Assembly: GCA_016780605.1 (NCBI GenBank)
Contig: JADHLS010000232.1
Location: forward strand, 1 to 7,707
From: Reyranella sp.
GTDB taxonomy: Bacteria > Pseudomonadota > Alphaproteobacteria > Reyranellales > Reyranellaceae
DNA: 7,707 bases
Reading direction: 5' to 3'
Within the stretch, counting starts at the first letter, position 1; each line of letters opens with the position of its first letter. This document shows positions 5,413 to 7,707 of the stretch, piece by piece. Under the pieces are notes generated by a model. That model was not told where the DNA came from. It saw nothing but the letters and a program-made list of their open reading frames with translations, and made no database searches. A program made the position numbers and the translations under genes.

Positions 5413-6438
5413 ATGCATGCCTCCCGGGCGCCCAAACGCTCGGGTGTCGAGGTGCGCAAGGCCGCTGCGGCCTTCGCACAGCCGATCAGAGGTCAGGGAG
5501 CGCTCCAGCTCCTGACGTCCTTTGGCCCATTCATTGCCGCGTGTGCGGCGATGTATCTCGTCTACCCGATCTCCGTCTTCCTCACCCTGGCCCTTGCGCT
5601 GCCGACAGGCGCCCTGCTGGTGCGCGTCTTCATCGTCCAGCACGACTGCGGCCACGGCTCCTTCTTCCCCTCCGCGCGCGCCAATACCCTCGTCGGCCGA
5701 GCCTGCAGCCTGCTGACGCTTACCCCGTTCGCCAACTGGGCGCGCCAGCACACCCTGCATCACGGCAACTGGAGCAACCTCGACCGCCGCGAGGGCGCGG
5801 ATCTCTACTCGGCCTGCCTGACGGTGCGCGAATATCTCGCCTTGTCGCGCTGGCGACGTCTGCTGCACCGCCTGCCGCGCCATCCGCTGGTTGCCCACCT
5901 GCTGCTGCCACCCGTGGTCTTCCTCGTCGTCTACCGGGTACCGTTCGATACGCCGCGCCACTGGGTGCGCGAGCGCCGTTCGGTCCATCTCACCAATGCC
6001 GCCGTGGCGACGCTGTTCGCCACCCTGGCGCTGGCGATCGGCTGGCGGGAAGTGCTGACGATCCACGTCTCGATCATGGTCGTCGCCTCCATCCTGGGCG
6101 TCTGGCTGTTCTCGCTGCAGCACCGCTTCGAGACCGCCCGGTGGACGCGGCGCGCGGAGTGGGACCCGGTCGAGGCGTCGATGGAGGCCTCGTCCTGGTT
6201 CGGCCTGCCGCGCGCCCTGCGCTGGCTGACCGGCAACATCGGCTTCCATCACGTCCACCATCTCAATACGCGCGTGCCCAACTATCGCCTCGGCGCGGCG
6301 CACGAGGCCGTCCAGGCGCTGTGGCCGATCAAGCCGCTCAGCCTGCGAGGTGGGATGTGCGCGCCGTGGCTCACCTTGTGGGACGAGGCGGCGGGGCGTC
6401 TGGTCGGCTTTCGCGAGGCCGCGCGGTCGGCCGGCTAA
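5413..6438 (+). CDS. Acyl-lipid fatty acid desaturase (membrane di-iron)
   Basis: This 341-aa integral membrane desaturase introduces a cis double bond into acyl chains of membrane lipids, using O2 and ferredoxin-type electrons. The three histidine boxes are intact: HDCGH (77-81), HTLHH (113-117) and HHVHH (279-283, HxxHH). QHRFE at 236-240 and the [20 protein letters not shown] run (274-293) resemble the delta-12/delta-5 acyl-lipid desaturase branch (DesA/Bacillus Des type), but regiospecificity cannot be read off. Hydrophobic pairs lie at about 38-76 and 161-176, with another at 195-235. ATG 5413 is supported by AAAGGA at 5401-5406. Divergence from cspA across 285 bp suggests a shared cold or membrane-stress context. 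No operon partner follows closely. Confidence 0.92.
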   Translation: MHASRAPKRSGVEVRKAAAAFAQPIRGQGALQLLTSFGPFIAACAAMYLVYPISVFLTLALALPTGALLVRVFIVQHDCGHGSFFPSARANTLVGRACSLLTLTPFANWARQHTLHHGNWSNLDRREGADLYSACLTVREYLALSRWRRLLHRLPRHPLVAHLLLPPVVFLVVYRVPFDTPRHWVRERRSVHLTNAAVATLFATLALAIGWREVLTIHVSIMVVASILGVWLFSLQHRFETARWTRRAEWDPVEASMEASSWFGLPRALRWLTGNIGFHHVHHLNTRVPNYRLGAAHEAVQALWPIKPLSLRGGMCAPWLTLWDEAAGRLVGFREAARSAG

Positions 6439-6445
6439 AGAGCGT

Positions 6446-6476
6446 GATGGGTCCAGCTCGAATCAGCTAGACCATC
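6446..6476. other. Imperfect hairpin after the desaturase gene
   Basis: GATGG-GTC-AGCT on the left can pair with AGCT-GAC-CCATC on the right (arms 6446-6457 and 6464-6476), with one bulge and one mismatch. It begins 8 nt after the desaturase stop, the right position for a 3'-end structure. No T-run follows, so intrinsic termination is doubtful. The sequence reminds me of palindromic intergenic repeats in Rhizobiales genomes, from memory only. Confidence 0.3.
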
Positions 6477-6529
6477 GGAACCGGGGACTGCGCGATTTGC
6501 GAGTCGGCGGCGGAAAAGGAACGCGTTAT

Positions 6530-6577
6530 ATGCAGCGCGAGGTCGTCTTTACCATGCGGTTCGAATGTCATGCCTAA
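6530..6577 (+). CDS. 15-aa upstream ORF before the duplicated-repeat protein
   Basis: ATG 6530 is preceded by AAAAGGA (6514-6520) with a 9-nt spacer. It encodes MQREVVFTMRFECHA and stops with TAA at 6575-6577, overlapping the start of the next ORF (ATG 6570) by 8 nt in a different frame. The following ORF lacks a good SD, so this mini-ORF could bring ribosomes to it. It may equally be a chance reading frame; the peptide matches nothing I know. Confidence 0.3.
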   Translation: MQREVVFTMRFECHA

Positions 6578-6812
6578 GAGATCGTCCAGGACCAAGCTCC
6601 GGTCTCAGCCCAACGTCCTCTACGAGGCTACGGTACGCCGAATGCTCGCCGCCAGCCCACAGCCCAAAGCAGGAATGAACAAGAAGGCCGCCGGGACCAA
6701 GCTCCGGCCCCAGCCCAACGTCCTGTTCGAGGCTACTGTACGCCGAATGCTGGCGACTGCAGTGCACCCTCAAGCAGCGGTGAAGAAAGCTGTGAAGAAG
6801 AAGCGGGGCTGA
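6570..6812 (+). CDS. 80-aa basic protein with duplicated 20-residue motif
   Basis: This small, very basic protein is unknown to me. It consists of two copies of TKLR(S/P)QPNVL(Y/F)EATVRRMLA, at residues 8-27 and 43-62, joined by a Lys/Ala/Pro linker and ended by a Lys-rich tail (KKAVKKKRG). The copies differ at 7 of 60 bases. Five of the differences fall outside the Ser/Pro codon; four are synonymous third-position changes and one gives Tyr/Phe. This pattern supports real, constrained coding after duplication. The charge suggests nucleic-acid binding or ribosome association, but that is only inference. There is no signal peptide, membrane segment or cysteine. There is no clear SD before ATG 6570; a 15-aa ORF with an SD overlaps the start. 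It converges with the minus-strand small-gene cluster. Confidence 0.65.
   Translation: MPKRSSRTKLRSQPNVLYEATVRRMLAASPQPKAGMNKKAAGTKLRPQPNVLFEATVRRMLATAVHPQAAVKKAVKKKRG
6591..6755 (+). repeat. Intragenic tandem repeat, period 105 bp
   Basis: Two 60-bp units at 6591-6650 and 6696-6755 are 53/60 identical (about 88%) and start with ACCAAGCTCCGG. The period of 105 bp is exactly 35 codons, so the duplication keeps the frame. Sequence between the units and after the second one (linker and Lys-rich tail) is related only in composition. Confidence 0.9.
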
Positions 6813-6964
6813 GACGGCTTCGCCCACGCGGCACCGTCGTGTCGCCAAACAGCATCTCCTTTCTGTCCGCAAGAAGCGATCAGCAGCGGTATCCGTCCTC
6901 CTCCTGCGTGGTCAGGCACTCAAAGGGAAATGCCACCACCCGACCTGCCCCTGGTTCGAGCCAC

Positions 6965-7276
6965 TCATTCCGGCGCAGCCGCTTCGTCGGCGGCGAGACG
7001 CTCGAAGTCGGCGAGCACGGCCGCCACCAGCGTGTGCCGCTGCGTATCGCCGCTGCCCAGCGTCGCGGCATAGAGCCCGATTACATAGCGCGCCTTCTCC
7101 GCCGCCTCTGCCCAGGTACGGGCGGGGGCGGCGATGAGGTGGGTTTCGAGCTCCTCCCGCCGCCGGCGCAGCGCTTGTTCGTTGGCCTCGACCTCGGCCA
7201 GCAGCCGGCGCGAGCTGGTCGCCTTCTGGGCGGCCATGCCGCGACGATGGTCGAGCTCGATCGGTTCGTCGGTCAT
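6965..7276 (-). CDS. Hypothetical 103-aa coiled-coil protein
   Basis: This soluble, highly charged 103-aa protein has a heptad-like, Arg/Glu/Leu-rich helix at about residues 15-48 (RRLLAEVEANEQALRRRREE), predicted to form a coiled coil. A second helical part at 54-95 includes TWAEAAEKARYVI and LVAAVLADFERLA. I do not recognise a named domain; similar small proteins exist in Rhizobiales-type genomes as far as I recall. ATG 7276 has an excellent AAGGAGG (7290-7284, minus strand) 7 nt upstream and overlaps the stop of the preceding ORF as ATGA, so the two are translationally coupled. Third codon positions are strongly G/C. The opposite-strand frame over this stretch lacks a comparable ribosome site. 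It may form a dimer and a complex with its upstream partner; that is inference. Confidence 0.78.
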   Translation of the reverse strand: MTDEPIELDHRRGMAAQKATSSRRLLAEVEANEQALRRRREELETHLIAAPARTWAEAAEKARYVIGLYAATLGSGDTQRHTLVAAVLADFERLAADEAAAPE

Positions 7277-7434
7277 GGGGTGCCCTCCTTGGCATCGGCT
7301 CTGTCCAAAAGCTCATTAAGCCGGCGTGCCATCTCGTCATCCCAGGCATGGCCCTGGCAACCGTGTCGCGACGCGAGTTCCGGAACGAGCTGACGGCCGG
7401 CGAAGCGTGCGGCTCGCATCCGCCCTCTTCGCAT
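7273..7434 (-). CDS. Hypothetical 53-aa protein coupled to the coiled-coil gene
   Basis: This small basic protein is not recognised. Visible features are an Arg-rich start, FAGRQLVPEL, a HGCQGHAWDDEMARRLNELLD segment with one Cys and two His, and an acidic helix at the C-terminus. The ATGA overlap of its stop with the next start is strong evidence that this frame is translated. The start is uncertain: ATG 7434 gives 53 aa with no clear SD, while ATG 7419 gives 48 aa with a close AGAGGG. A longer frame up to 7527 seems unlikely because its N-terminal part overlaps the upstream membrane ORF and has no ribosome site. Function is unknown; a single transcript with its neighbours is likely. Confidence 0.6.
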   Translation of the reverse strand: MRRGRMRAARFAGRQLVPELASRHGCQGHAWDDEMARRLNELLDRADAKEGTP

Positions 7435-7582
7435 TAGGACGCTGCCCGTGGGGGCCTCCGCCGAATGTACGGGCGCGCCTGCGACACGGCAGGCACGTCG
7501 GCGTGCGCAGGATCGCGTCGCCGACAATCAACACAACCAGAAAGATCGGGAACAGGACGGGCGGTACGAGCCAGTCTTTCAC
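7337..7582 (-). CDS. Small membrane-anchored protein, GTG start
   Basis: GTG 7582 is preceded by GGAGAGGTG (7596-7588, minus strand) with a 7-nt spacer. It encodes KDWLVPPVLFPIFLVVLIVGDAI-type sequence at residues 2-24, a convincing single membrane helix, then a CxxC-like TCLPC (about 29-33) and an Arg-rich tail. The full frame is 81 aa, but its last third overlaps the next ORF by 98 nt, more than normal for bacterial neighbours. The N-terminal half looks real; the C-terminal part may be the result of a frameshift that removed an earlier stop, or a genuine overlap. It is the first gene of the minus-strand cluster, and the 125 bp upstream to the window edge should contain its promoter. Confidence 0.42.
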   Translation of the reverse strand: MKDWLVPPVLFPIFLVVLIVGDAILRTPTCLPCRRRARTFGGGPHGQRPNAKRADASRTLRRPSARSGTRVATRLPGPCLG

Positions 7583-7707
7583 GCATGCACCTCTCCGCAG
7601 GGCGGGAGCGCACGCATCTCTCAGCCATCGCAAGCGGAGCTTGGTGGGCGATGGTGACGTAGTCGTACACGCGTGCTCGGGGCGCGCCCACGAAATACGA
7701 CCAGCCA

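Noticed and set aside
5128..6303. Minus-strand frame extending cspA upstream to a 462-aa protein
   Set aside because: Only the last 70 residues form a protein family (CspA). The rest is antisense to the desaturase with its three His boxes.
6880..6968. Short minus-strand frames after the coiled-coil gene: an 18-aa ORF with an ATGA overlap (6912-6968) and a frame ending CLTTQEEDGYRC
   Set aside because: They are too short, have no recognisable domain, and neither frame has both a good start and a plausible length; chance cannot be excluded.
6839..7393. 184-aa plus-strand frame over the coiled-coil gene
   Set aside because: No ribosome site and shadow-like composition; the minus strand has AAGGAGG and an ATGA junction.
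7583..7707. Possible further gene at the right edge
   Set aside because: Frames here are short and Arg-rich with no start signals; this is treated as upstream region of the minus-strand cluster.

Overview
The window is a GC-rich, gene-dense piece of bacterial chromosome, most likely from an alphaproteobacterium (Rhizobiales/Rhodospirillales-like). Support for this is the strong third-position GC bias, the close match of the cold-shock protein to the alphaproteobacterial CspA type, and a TspO protein. I see no phage, transposon, CRISPR, rRNA or tRNA signal. It reads as ordinary accessory or core chromosome with several small, little-described genes.

Layout: (1) 1-86, an AT-richer promoter-like segment with direct and inverted repeats. 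(2) 87-1927, plus strand: an SbtA-family (sodium-dependent bicarbonate) permease, a TspO/MBR tryptophan-rich membrane protein and a 107-aa unknown protein, closely spaced and probably co-transcribed. (3) 1972-3537, minus strand: a 41-aa leader-like ORF, a short-chain dehydrogenase/reductase (SDR) and a TetR-family repressor, coupled by a GTGA overlap and then a 38-nt overlap. (4) 3538-3703, a divergent promoter region with two copies of a perfect dyad GTAGAC-N3-GTCTAC, each exactly 37 nt from the start codon it faces. (5) 3704-4507, plus strand: a polytopic membrane protein of unknown function, divergent from the SDR/TetR unit. (6) 4615-4743, plus strand: a 42-aa proline-rich mini-protein. (7) 4801-6438, cspA (minus, with a clear intrinsic terminator) divergent from a three-histidine-box fatty acid desaturase (plus). 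(8) 6530-6812, plus strand: an 80-aa basic protein with an internally duplicated 35-codon unit, apparently coupled to a 15-aa upstream ORF. (9) 7582-6965, minus strand: a compact chain of small proteins ending in a coiled-coil protein.

How the genes may work together (inference): the TetR-family protein probably binds the two dyads and controls both its own SDR operon and the divergent membrane protein. The cspA/desaturase pair looks like a cold-response module, combining RNA chaperoning with membrane fluidity. The permease/TspO pair places an anion/bicarbonate transporter beside a porphyrin-binding stress sensor. None of these is a clearly new defence or mobile system. The most distinctive signals are the symmetric operator pair, the SD-driven leader ORF before the SDR, and the tandemly duplicated mini-protein.
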